From contig NZ_JBGFGP010000104.1 of NCBI RefSeq assembly GCF_041224545.1, forward strand, positions 1 through 64,000: a stretch of DNA of 64,000 nucleotides. The letters run 5' to 3'. This document shows, piece after piece, positions 24,415 to 32,178 of the stretch (its first letter is position 1; each line of letters starts with the position of its first letter). Source of the DNA: Sedimentitalea sp041224545 (GTDB lineage Bacteria > Pseudomonadota > Alphaproteobacteria > Rhodobacterales > Rhodobacteraceae). The position numbers and the translations under genes were made by a program. The notes below the pieces were generated by a model, which had not been told where the DNA came from, made no database searches, and was given only the letters and a program-made list of their open reading frames with translations.

Positions 24415-26285
24415 CAGCCGAATTTCGCAAGATGCCGCCGCGCGCGCCGATGGCGATGCCGGCGCAGGATTTCAGGGCCGCGTTCCATGACCACCGCGCC
24501 CCCGGAACATCGCCGTTGCGGGGCACGCGCTGGTGGCGGCTGATGGCGTTCAGCCCGGCCATCGTGGCGACGCTCGGGCTGACCTGGGTCATTTACGGCT
24601 GGTTCTCGGCGCAGGGCATCAGCGTGATCGAGGGCATTCTGCTGACGTTGATCTGTTTCAACTTCTTCTGGATCGCCTTTTCGGTCAGCACCGTGGCGCT
24701 TGGTCTGGTTTCGCTGGCGCGCCGCGAGCCACCGGCGCGCCCCGCGGCGATGCAGCCGCAAAAGGTCGCGCTGCTGATGCCGATCTACAACGAGGTGCCG
24801 TGGTATGTGCTGGGCAATGCGCGTTCGATGCTCGAAGAGCTGCGCGCGCGCGGCGGGCGGCACGATTATTCGATGTTCATCCTCAGCGATACACAGGATG
24901 ACGCCATTGCCGCGCAGGAACAGGCAAGCGTTCAGGCGCTGCTCGAAACGCTGTCTCCCGATCTGAAACTCTATTACCGCCGCCGCGCGCAAAACACTGA
25001 CCGCAAGGTGGGCAATATTGCCGACTGGGTGGCAAACTGGGGCGCCGATTACCCTGCGATGCTGGTTCTGGATGCGGACAGCCTGATGACCGGGCGCGCG
25101 ATCCTGCGGCTGACCGATGCGCTGGCCCGTGATCCCGGCGCGGGATTGATCCAGAGCTTTCCGCAACTGATCGGCGCACAGACCGTATTTGCCCGGATGC
25201 AGCAATTCGCCAATGGCGTCTATGGGGCGGCGCTGGCGGAAGGCCTGGCGCGCTGGTGCGGGCAGGAGGGCAATTACTGGGGTCACAACGCGATCATCCG
25301 CACGGCGGCCTTTGCCTCTTGTGCCGGGTTGCCGCATCTGCGCTCGTGGCGTGGCCAGGACCAATTGATCATGAGCCACGATTTCGTCGAGGCCGGTCTG
25401 CTGCGCCGGGCAGGCTGGGGCGTGCGGTTCCTGCCGCGCATCCGGGGCAGTTACGAGGAAACACCGCAGACCCTGATCGATCATATCCAGCGTGACCGGC
25501 GCTGGTGCCAGGGCAACCTGCAACATCTCAACCTGTTATGGTCGCGCGGGTTCCGATCGATTTCGCGGTTTCACATGTTCAACGGCGCGGTTGGCTATCT
25601 GATGTCGCCGATCTGGTTTTCGCTGCTGGTGATGTGGGCGTTGATCGGCATGGGCGAAGACGCGAGCGTGCTGACCTATTTCAGCGAAAGCAACCCGACC
25701 ATGCCGAGTTGGCCGGAACTGACCGAGACGCGGCATGTACTCATCATCGTGCTGATGTACGCGATGCTGCTGGTGCCCAAGCTCATGGGCATTGCCGCGC
25801 TCCCTCTGAGCGGCATCCGGTTCAACGAATTCGGCGGCGGTCTGTGGTTTGCGCTGTCCTTTTTGTCCGAGGTGCTGCTCTCGGTAATCTACGCGCCGAT
25901 CCTGATGGTGCAGCAGATGATCGCCGTGTTCCGGACCGTGCTGGGGCTGCAACGGGGCTGGTCGCCTCAGGCGCGTGCGGGCGGGCATTACGGGTTGGGC
26001 ACGTTGATGACCTGTCACGCGCTGGAAACCGTCAGCGGGCTGGCCCTGACGGCCGGCATCATCGCCGGCCTGGTGTCGCCCTGGCTGTCGCCGATTGCCC
26101 TCAGCCTGCTGTGCGCGGTGCCTTTGTCGGCGCTCAGCGGTTATTCGATGTCGGGCCGGGCGCGGACATGGCTGGGCACGCGGGAAGATTACCGCGAGCC
26201 GCTGATCACACAGGCGGCGCGCCACTATCGCACCGAACTGAAGTCGGTTCTCGAACGCCGCAAGGTGCAAACCCCTGCCGAGTGA
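24411..26285 (+). CDS. opgH: Glucans biosynthesis glucosyltransferase
   Basis: A 624-residue inner-membrane glycosyltransferase (GT2 family) that polymerises glucose from UDP-glucose and moves the chain to the periplasm. Two helices at about 45-65 and 72-100 precede the cytosolic catalytic domain: LLMPIYNEVP (121-130), LSDTQDD (158-164), D221-A-D223 and RDRRWCQGN (361-369), followed by several C-terminal helices. It is shorter than E. coli OpgH (about 850 residues), lacking much of the N-terminal region, as is usual in alphaproteobacteria. Start ATG 24411 overlaps the opgG stop; a GTG at 24402 is an alternative. Confidence 0.94.
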   Translation: MTAEFRKMPPRAPMAMPAQDFRAAFHDHRAPGTSPLRGTRWWRLMAFSPAIVATLGLTWVIYGWFSAQGISVIEGILLTLICFNFFWIAFSVSTVALGLVSLARREPPARPAAMQPQKVALLMPIYNEVPWYVLGNARSMLEELRARGGRHDYSMFILSDTQDDAIAAQEQASVQALLETLSPDLKLYYRRRAQNTDRKVGNIADWVANWGADYPAMLVLDADSLMTGRAILRLTDALARDPGAGLIQSFPQLIGAQTVFARMQQFANGVYGAALAEGLARWCGQEGNYWGHNAIIRTAAFASCAGLPHLRSWRGQDQLIMSHDFVEAGLLRRAGWGVRFLPRIRGSYEETPQTLIDHIQRDRRWCQGNLQHLNLLWSRGFRSISRFHMFNGAVGYLMSPIWFSLLVMWALIGMGEDASVLTYFSESNPTMPSWPELTETRHVLIIVLMYAMLLVPKLMGIAALPLSGIRFNEFGGGLWFALSFLSEVLLSVIYAPILMVQQMIAVFRTVLGLQRGWSPQARAGGHYGLGTLMTCHALETVSGLALTAGIIAGLVSPWLSPIALSLLCAVPLSALSGYSMSGRARTWLGTREDYREPLITQAARHYRTELKSVLERRKVQTPAE

Positions 26286-26376
26286 GCCGGATGCCTCACG
26301 GCCGGGGCGAGAGGCCCGCGTCGCCCGACGCGCGGACATCGCATTTCGGCCAGCGCCGGATGCGATGCGTACCGCG

Positions 26377-27207
26377 TCAGTTGGTCGGCCGGTCCTCGAA
26401 CCAGTCAAGGATCATGTCCGGCCAGTCGCCGGGTATGGCGTGGCCACCGGGAAACAGGGCGAGTTCAAGCGCGCTGTCCGGTGCGCATCGGGTCCAGGCA
26501 CGACGCCAGAACTGCCCGGTCTGTGCATAGGCGGTCGGCTTTTCGTCCGGGCAAAGGTTGGCGGCCCGCCAGATTTCGAGTCCGGCAAAGATGTCGCCCT
26601 GCCGGTACTGCCCGCCGCCCAGTGCGCGGCCCTCCAGCGGCACGGTTCCGTCACGCCAGCCATGCGTGTGAAACAGCCGCACCGGGCCGGCACATTGCGC
26701 CGGATGCGGCCGCCAGAACCCGCCGGCAACCGGCGCATAGGCGGCGAACGCCTCGGGCTCTGCGCAGGCGAGATAGTTCACCATGAACGCACCCCCGGAG
26801 AAACCTGCCAGAATGGCGCGGTCGGGATCGAGGTCGAACCGCTCGGCGGCATCGTCGCGAACCCGTCGCAGGAATTCGATTTCATCCCGACCTTCCCAGC
26901 CCGGATAGAACCGCCAACCATAGCCGTTGCCCGACCCCACGTTGCGCGAACCGGTCGGCGCGACGAGGGCGTAGCCACGCTCCAGCAAACCCTTGACCAA
27001 GCCGGTATTCCCGAGCGTTCCCGCACCGCTGCTGCCCCAGCCATGCAGGAACATGACCATCGGGGTCGTCGCGGTCGGGGTGTCGGGCAGGGCGACATGG
27101 TATTCGCCATCGTCCAGCAGGCAGGGGCCCTGATCCGGGCCGCAATCCGCCTTTGCGACGCTCGCGAGCACGGTCAACAACAGCGCCGGGGCCGTGAGAA
27201 TTTTCAT
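26377..27207 (-). CDS. Secreted polyhydroxybutyrate-depolymerase-like esterase
   Basis: A 276-residue alpha/beta hydrolase of the LpqC/PHB depolymerase (CE1-like) family. The signal peptide is MKILTAPALLLTVLASVAKA; the mature enzyme begins DCGPDQGPC. The nucleophile S137 is in AGFSGGAF (GxSxG) and the oxyanion region is MFLHGWGSSG (52-61); a His in PGGHAIPGDW near the C-terminus completes the triad. It hydrolyses an ester such as a polyester or feruloyl-type bond, and the substrate is not determined. The start ATG 27207 overlaps the stop of the rhodanese gene. It converges on opgH with 91 bases between. Confidence 0.87.
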   Translation of the reverse strand: MKILTAPALLLTVLASVAKADCGPDQGPCLLDDGEYHVALPDTPTATTPMVMFLHGWGSSGAGTLGNTGLVKGLLERGYALVAPTGSRNVGSGNGYGWRFYPGWEGRDEIEFLRRVRDDAAERFDLDPDRAILAGFSGGAFMVNYLACAEPEAFAAYAPVAGGFWRPHPAQCAGPVRLFHTHGWRDGTVPLEGRALGGGQYRQGDIFAGLEIWRAANLCPDEKPTAYAQTGQFWRRAWTRCAPDSALELALFPGGHAIPGDWPDMILDWFEDRPTN

Positions 27208-27662
27208 TCGGGAGTCTCCGCAATTGGTGTGACCGGCAAGTTGCTGGCGAGCCAACCCGGTCCGGCCGCCGATCCGAGCATGCCTTCGGGAACGTCGATG
27301 ATGTCGGTATAACCCGCCGCGCTCAGCGCCTGCGCCATGCGGGCCGAACGCACGCCCCGCGCGCAGATCAGAGCGATGGGCCGGGAGCGATCGGCGTCGG
27401 CGATCTCGGCAAGCGTCGCCTGGAAATCCGGACGCCGCATGTCCAGCGGGCTGGCCCCGGCGGGAATTCCCGTGCGCTTCCATTCCTCTGGGCGGCGAAT
27501 ATCGATCAGGACGAGTTCGCCTCTGGACGCAAGCTCATGGGCCTGTTCGACGCTGATCGAACGGCCGGCATAATCCGGCGGGATCAGGGACAGGCGATAG
27601 ACAACCAGCGCCGCCGCCACGGCCAGCAGAACGACGCCGATCAGGATGCGGTATCGTTTCAT
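27204..27662 (-). CDS. Membrane-anchored rhodanese-domain protein
   Basis: A 152-residue protein (163 if the upstream GTG/ATG at 27695 is used) with one N-terminal membrane helix (about residues 6-24) and a periplasmic rhodanese domain. The active-site loop is LICARGVRSARM with C100, and the CDC25-like strand LVLIDIRRPEEW is at 50-61. Rhodaneses transfer sulfane sulfur or sense redox. The start at 27662 (MKRYRILIG) fits a signal-anchor; the ribosome-binding site is weak. It is coupled by ATGA overlap to the secreted esterase, an unusual pair with no obvious joint function. Confidence 0.83.
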   Translation of the reverse strand: MKRYRILIGVVLLAVAAALVVYRLSLIPPDYAGRSISVEQAHELASRGELVLIDIRRPEEWKRTGIPAGASPLDMRRPDFQATLAEIADADRSRPIALICARGVRSARMAQALSAAGYTDIIDVPEGMLGSAAGPGWLASNLPVTPIAETPE

Positions 27663-28042
27663 GCGGCCCATCTTCGCGCGCCGTGAAGGGACCATATCTG
27701 ACAGCGGTAAATCATGTGAATTTTCATATCACGTCTGGATCGGAACGCACGCCACGCGCGCAGGAACGACGATCAAGTTCGCGTTAGTGCGGCGGGTTCT
27801 GACACGGCCGGAGATGTCTGACCGGGAGGCTCGTGGGGGGCAGGATGTTTGCGAAAACATCGTCGCGACCACGCTGTTGCGACGCGTGAGCGTGGCCCGC
27901 CATGCACCGGATAGAAAAGGGATTTTGCGGACAGGACCAGGGCGGTTTCCGGTTCCTTATATACAATCAAAACGATATTTCCTAGTATTTCTACGAATCA
28001 AGAAAAGAACAATTTCCATCCGCGAAACAGAAACTGTCAGGG
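27663..28042. other. Intergenic region before the Mrp operon, no gene seen
   Basis: This 380-base stretch separates the minus-strand rhodanese from the plus-strand Mrp operon, so it must hold both promoters. The last 90 bases (27955-28040) are AT-rich, with TATATACAATCAAAACGATA and CTAGTATTTCTACGAAT, a likely promoter for mnhE. TGTGAATTTTCATATCACG at 27715-27733 is a loose inverted repeat. I see no convincing reading frame or RNA gene. Confidence 0.5.
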
Positions 28043-28552
28043 ATGGAGCAACGGGTGGGGAAACGTCAGGTGCGATTGATCGGAACCGCGATATTTCTAT
28101 CGGCGCTCTGGCTCCTGATGTCCGGTCTCTACAAGCCGTTGATCCTCGGATTGGGCGCGGTCTCGGTGCTGCTCGTGGTCTACGTGCTGCACCGGATGGA
28201 CAGCGTTGACGAGGACCGGGTGACGCTGCCGCTGTCGCCGATTGCGAGCGTGGGATATTTCTTCTGGCTGCTGGTCGAGATCGCCAGGGCAAACTGGGCT
28301 GTGACCAAGATCGTGCTGTCGCCGAAGATGCCGATCACCCAGCATCTCTTTGCCGTCCCCTACACGCAGAAATCCGATGTCGGTCAGGTGATCTTTGCAA
28401 ACTCGATCACGCTGACGCCGGGTACGCTGACGGTCGAGACCGACCTGGGGTATTTCCTGGTGCATGCCCTGGATTATTCGCCTGACGATCTGGTCGCGCT
28501 GGCCGACATGGACGCGCGTGTCACCGCCATTGAAACGGAGCGTGCGGGTTGA
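28043..28552 (+). CDS. mnhE: Na+/H+ antiporter subunit E
   Basis: A 169-residue MrpE/MnhE subunit with two N-terminal helices, GTAIFLSALWLLMSGLY and LILGLGAVSVLLVVYVL, then the conserved PYTQKSDVGQVIFANSITLTPGT region. MrpE is a peripheral part of the multi-subunit cation/proton antiporter needed for its assembly. The ATG at 28043 has a poor ribosome-binding site; GTG at 28055 with GGAG upstream would give a protein starting MGKRQVRL and is equally possible. Its stop overlaps mnhF by one base (TGATG). It is first in the ten-gene Mrp operon. Confidence 0.93.
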   Translation: MEQRVGKRQVRLIGTAIFLSALWLLMSGLYKPLILGLGAVSVLLVVYVLHRMDSVDEDRVTLPLSPIASVGYFFWLLVEIARANWAVTKIVLSPKMPITQHLFAVPYTQKSDVGQVIFANSITLTPGTLTVETDLGYFLVHALDYSPDDLVALADMDARVTAIETERAG

Positions 28553-28839
28553 TGTTCGTTGTTGCAACCGTGTCGCTGTTCATCGCGATGATCCTTGTGC
28601 TGATCCGTCTGTTCGCGGGGCCGTCGCTCTATGACCGGGTTCTGGCGCTGAACTCGTTCGGGACGCATACGGTGCTGTTCATCGGGGTTATCGGTTTCCT
28701 GATGGGACGCCCGGATTTTCTCGATATCGCGCTGCTCTATGCGCTGATCAACTTTGTCGGCACCATCGCGATCCTCAAGTATTTTCGCTATCGTGCCATC
28801 GGCGACGTGCGCCGCGACATGAGCGAGGCGGACAGTTGA
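28552..28839 (+). CDS. mnhF: Na+/H+ antiporter subunit F
   Basis: A 95-residue three-helix membrane subunit with the MrpF hallmark RLFAGPSLYDRVLALNSFGT (residues 19-38) followed by DIALLYALINFVGTIAILKY. MrpF lies next to MrpE/G in the antiporter and has been linked to cation or bile-salt efflux in Bacillus. The ATG at 28552 shares its A with the mnhE stop, so translation is coupled. A TTG at 28549 is not needed. Confidence 0.94.
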   Translation: MFVVATVSLFIAMILVLIRLFAGPSLYDRVLALNSFGTHTVLFIGVIGFLMGRPDFLDIALLYALINFVGTIAILKYFRYRAIGDVRRDMSEADS

Positions 28840-28843
28840 CCCC

Positions 28844-29194
28844 ATGGATATGATCGTCGAAATCCTCAGCTGGGTGTTCATCGTTTCGGGATCGTTCTTC
28901 ACGATTGTCGGGTCCTTGGGCGTGCTGCGCCTGCCGGATTTCTGGACCCGGTTGCATGGCATGTCGATCAGCGACAGCGCCGGCGTCATCCTGTTGATCC
29001 TGGGCATGGCGATGCAGGCGGGGCTGACACTCATCACGGTGAAACTCTTCATCATTCTGGCCTTCCTTTTCATCACCGGACCGACCTCGACCCATGCGGT
29101 CGCCAATGCGGCGCTGGTATCGGGGCTCAAACCGCGTTCCGATGTGCCGCCCGAAGAGGATCCCGAATTCAATCCGAACCTCGATACCAAGTAA
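28844..29194 (+). CDS. mnhG: Na+/H+ antiporter subunit G
   Basis: A 116-residue MrpG subunit with three helices and the family segment GSLGVLRLPDFWTRLHGMSI (residues 23-42) followed by TLITVKLFIILAFLFITGPTSTHAVA. The C-terminal tail is acidic (EEDPEFNPNLD). Four bases separate it from mnhF. The next gene, for the DUF4040 subunit, follows with no standard start codon near the expected position. Confidence 0.94.
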   Translation: MDMIVEILSWVFIVSGSFFTIVGSLGVLRLPDFWTRLHGMSISDSAGVILLILGMAMQAGLTLITVKLFIILAFLFITGPTSTHAVANAALVSGLKPRSDVPPEEDPEFNPNLDTK

Positions 29195-29206
29195 GGCTGG
29201 CCCGAA

Positions 29207-29761
29207 ATAGAAATTTATAGCGATATCATTCTGTTCATACTGCTGGTGCTGACGGCGCTGGCGGTGGTGCGCGCGCAGAGCCTTTTTGCGACCGCGATGC
29301 TGTCAGGGGCATTCAGCCTGTTGTCGGCGCTGCTCTTCGTGACGCTGGATGCGGTTGATGTTGCTTTCACCGAGGCCGCCGTGGGGGCGGGGATTTCGAC
29401 AGTGCTCATGCTGGGCACGCTGGCGTTGACGGCGCGGTTCGAGCGCCCGGCAACCCATTCGCCCGTGATCCCGCTCTTCGTGGTTTTTGTCACCGGTGCG
29501 GCGCTGATCTATGGCACGATGGATATGCCGAATTTCGGCGATCCCAACGCCCCGGCCCAGGTTCATCTGGCCCCCGACTTCATTCAGAACAGCCCGCATG
29601 AGATCGACGTCCCCAATATCGTGACGGCCATTCTGGCCAGCTATCGCGGGTTCGATACGTTGGGCGAGGTTGCGGTGGTCTTTACCGCCGGGGTCGGTGT
29701 TCTGCTGTTGCTCAGCGGGTTGCGCCACCGCCGTCGCCGCCAAGAGAAAGAGGACAGCTGA
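29207..29761 (+). CDS. DUF4040 (MbhD+MbhE) antiporter subunit with apparent ATA start
   Basis: About 184 residues forming the C-terminal portion of classical MrpA as a separate protein: an MbhD-like part (ALAVVRAQSLFATAMLSG, DAVDVAFTEAAVGAGISTV) and an MbhE-like part (PNIVTAILASYRGFDTLGEV). Between the mnhG stop (29192-29194) and the conserved first helix there is no ATG, GTG or TTG. The codon at the expected methionine is ATA (29207), then EIYSDIILFILLVL. The first usable conventional start is GTG 29246, which would cut through the first helix and has no ribosome-binding site. AAGG at 29193-29196 sits ten bases before the ATA. Its stop overlaps mnhB (TGATG). Confidence 0.82.
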   Translation: MEIYSDIILFILLVLTALAVVRAQSLFATAMLSGAFSLLSALLFVTLDAVDVAFTEAAVGAGISTVLMLGTLALTARFERPATHSPVIPLFVVFVTGAALIYGTMDMPNFGDPNAPAQVHLAPDFIQNSPHEIDVPNIVTAILASYRGFDTLGEVAVVFTAGVGVLLLLSGLRHRRRRQEKEDS

Positions 29762-30201
29762 TGCGCCACCACCTCATCCTGCGCGTGGTGACCAAGCTGC
29801 TGATCGGCGTCATCATGCTGTTCGCGCTCTATGTGCAGTTTCACGGAGACTATTCACCGGGCGGCGGTTTTCAGGCCGGGGTCATCATGTCGGTCGCGTT
29901 CATCATCTATTCCGTGGTGTTCAGCCTCGCCGATGCGCAAAAGGTGCTGCCCCCCTGGTTCGTGCACAAGCTGATGGCGGTCGGCCTGCTGCTCTATGCG
30001 CTGACCGGGGTCTACAGCATGTTCGCCGGTTACAATTATCTCGACTATGACGCGATCAACCCGGAGCATCCCGTGAGCGGGCAGCATAACGGCATCATCC
30101 TCATCGAGCTTGGCGTCGGCATCACCGTGACCGCCGTGATGGTGACGATCTTCTATGCCTTTGCATCGCGCACACCACCGATGGATGACGAAGCATGGTA
30201 A
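29761..30201 (+). CDS. mnhB: Na+/H+ antiporter subunit B
   Basis: A 146-residue MrpB subunit, four helices, with the conserved HGDYSPGGGFQAGVIMSVAF (residues 28-47) that marks this family, and HNGIILIELGVGITV near 109. Its start overlaps the DUF4040 stop and its stop overlaps mnhC by seven bases. It builds the membrane interface between the ion channel-like subunits of the Mrp complex. Confidence 0.95.
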   Translation: MRHHLILRVVTKLLIGVIMLFALYVQFHGDYSPGGGFQAGVIMSVAFIIYSVVFSLADAQKVLPPWFVHKLMAVGLLLYALTGVYSMFAGYNYLDYDAINPEHPVSGQHNGIILIELGVGITVTAVMVTIFYAFASRTPPMDDEAW

Positions 30202-30638
30202 AGGAGTTTGGCCTGGACTGGACCTTTGTCATCGGACACCTGAACTATTGGCTGTTCATCATTCTGATGATGACCGGCCTTTATATCGTGGTCGCCAAGG
30301 GCAACCTGGTGAAAAAGATCGTCGGGCTGAACATCTTTCAGACTGCGGTTTTCATGCTTTACATTTCCGTGGGCAAGGTGAAGGGCGGGACCGCCCCGAT
30401 CTTTCCGGTGGACATGAATATCGATCCGGATGTTCTTTATTCCAACCCGTTGCCGCATGTCCTGATCCTCACGGCCATTGTGGTGGGCGTGGCGACAACA
30501 TCGCTGGGTCTGGCGCTGGCGGTGCGCATCCGCGAGGAATACGGCACGATCGAGGAAGACAGCATTCAGAAAATAGACAGGGATACCTGCCTGCGGGATG
30601 CCAACCTGCATAGCGAAGTCGCGAGCGAGCCGCGCTGA
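30195..30638 (+). CDS. mnhC: Na+/H+ antiporter subunit C (NuoK-like)
   Basis: A 147-residue MrpC subunit related to NuoK of complex I: helices at about 17-35, 42-60 and 84-108, with KKIVGLNIFQTAVFMLYIS and PHVLILTAIVVGVATTSLGLAL. The last 35 residues form a charged cytosolic tail (REEYGTIEEDSIQKIDRDTC) longer than in Bacillus MrpC. The start overlaps mnhB by seven bases and the stop overlaps mnhD by one (TGATG). Confidence 0.94.
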   Translation: MVKEFGLDWTFVIGHLNYWLFIILMMTGLYIVVAKGNLVKKIVGLNIFQTAVFMLYISVGKVKGGTAPIFPVDMNIDPDVLYSNPLPHVLILTAIVVGVATTSLGLALAVRIREEYGTIEEDSIQKIDRDTCLRDANLHSEVASEPR

Positions 30639-32170
30639 TGACAACCGAGACTGTGATCCATACGGCGCTCACGCTGACCGATCAATTGCCGGCGCTTCAG
30701 ATCGTCGTGCCGTTTGTCGCCGCACCGTTGATCGTGTTGCTGGGGGGGCGCAGATGGGCCTGGCCGATCGCCTTTGCGGCCAGCCTGGCGTCGCTGGTCA
30801 TTGCGGCGTTGCTGCTGGCCTCGGTTCTGGATGGCAGCATCATTTCCTATCACATGGGGGGCTGGGCCCCGCCCGTCGGGATCGAATATCGCGTCGATGC
30901 GGCCAATGCCTTTGTGCTGCTGCTGGTCTCGGCGATCAGCACCGTTGTGCTGCCCTATGCGCGCACCAGCATCGCCCGAGAGGTGTCCGAGCGGCACCAC
31001 GCGCTGTTTTACACCGCGTATCTCTTGTGTTTCAGCGGGTTGATGGGCGTTGCAATCACCGGCGATGCGTTCAACGTCTTCGTGTTTCTCGAGATTTCGT
31101 CGCTCTCGACCTATGTCTTGATCGCGCAGGGGGCGGAGCGCGACAGGCGGGCGCTGACGGCGTCCTATGATTACCTGATCATGGGAACGATCGGTGCTAC
31201 GTTCTTCGTGATCGGGATCGGTTTCCTCTACATGGCGACCGGCACGCTGAACCTTGCGGATCTGGCCGATCGGATCGCGGACAAGGGCGACAGCCGAACC
31301 ATTCGCGCGGCCTTTGCCTTCATCGTCGTGGGGATCGGGTTGAAAGTGGCGATGTACCCGGTGCATCGCTGGCTGCCCAACGCCTATACCTACGCGCCCT
31401 CGGCCATCACCGCGTTCCTCGCGGCGACGGCCACCAAGGTCGCGGTCTACGTGTTGCTGCGCTTTGTCTTTTCGGTGTTCCAGCCGGCCTTCATATTCGA
31501 GGTCCACACGCTGGAATTCATCATCCTTCCCTTTGCGCTCGTGGCGATGTTCGCGTGCAGCTTCGTTGCCGTTTTCCAGAGCGATTTCAAGATGATGCTG
31601 GCATTTTCCAGCGTCGCGCAGATCGGCTATATCCTGCTGGGTATCTCGTTTCTGAACGAAACCGGTGTCACGGCGGCGGTCATCCACCTGTTCAATCACG
31701 GCATCACCAAGGCGGCGCTGTTCATGGCGGTGGGAGCCTATGTCTACAGTGCGGGCGGATCGTTTTACGACACGATGCAGGGTCTTGGACGGCGGATGCC
31801 CCTGACCTCGGCGGCGGTCGTGATTGCCGGGCTCAGCCTGATCGGTGTTCCCGGCACCGCGGGGTTCATTTCCAAATGGGTGCTGGTGCAGGGCGCATTG
31901 GAAAAGGGGTGGTGGCCGGTCGCGATCCTGATCGTGGGGTCCAGCCTGCTTGCGGTGATCTATGTCTGGCGGGTGATCGAAGTGCTCTACCTGCAACCCA
32001 CCCCCGAGGATTCGCGGGTGCGTGAGGTGCCGATGTCGATGCTGGTGCCGATCTGGATCATGGCGCTCGCCTGCATCTGGTTTGGCCTGAATACCGACAT
32101 GACGATGAGCGCGGCACAGGCGGCGGCGCGCGGTCTGCTGGCCGGGTCTGCCGGGATGATGGGACAATAG
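30638..32170 (+). CDS. mnhD: Na+/H+ antiporter subunit D (first ND-like subunit)
   Basis: A 510-residue MrpD homologue, related to the proton-pumping ND2/ND4/ND5 subunits of complex I, with about fourteen helices. Seen: the glutamate in FNVFVFLEISSLSTYVLIAQG, the lysine/histidine channel residues in GIGLKVAMYPVHRWLPNAY and the broken helix FNHGITKAALFMAVGA, followed by GVPGTAGFISKW. It carries protons in exchange for Na+ or K+. It is the first of three such proteins in this operon. Confidence 0.95.
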   Translation: MTTETVIHTALTLTDQLPALQIVVPFVAAPLIVLLGGRRWAWPIAFAASLASLVIAALLLASVLDGSIISYHMGGWAPPVGIEYRVDAANAFVLLLVSAISTVVLPYARTSIAREVSERHHALFYTAYLLCFSGLMGVAITGDAFNVFVFLEISSLSTYVLIAQGAERDRRALTASYDYLIMGTIGATFFVIGIGFLYMATGTLNLADLADRIADKGDSRTIRAAFAFIVVGIGLKVAMYPVHRWLPNAYTYAPSAITAFLAATATKVAVYVLLRFVFSVFQPAFIFEVHTLEFIILPFALVAMFACSFVAVFQSDFKMMLAFSSVAQIGYILLGISFLNETGVTAAVIHLFNHGITKAALFMAVGAYVYSAGGSFYDTMQGLGRRMPLTSAAVVIAGLSLIGVPGTAGFISKWVLVQGALEKGWWPVAILIVGSSLLAVIYVWRVIEVLYLQPTPEDSRVREVPMSMLVPIWIMALACIWFGLNTDMTMSAAQAAARGLLAGSAGMMGQ

Positions 32171-32178
32171 GGGGCGGC

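Noticed and set aside
27715..27733. TGTGA..TCACG as a CRP-type site
   Set aside because: The spacer is nine bases rather than six, and no second site or CRP-type gene is near.
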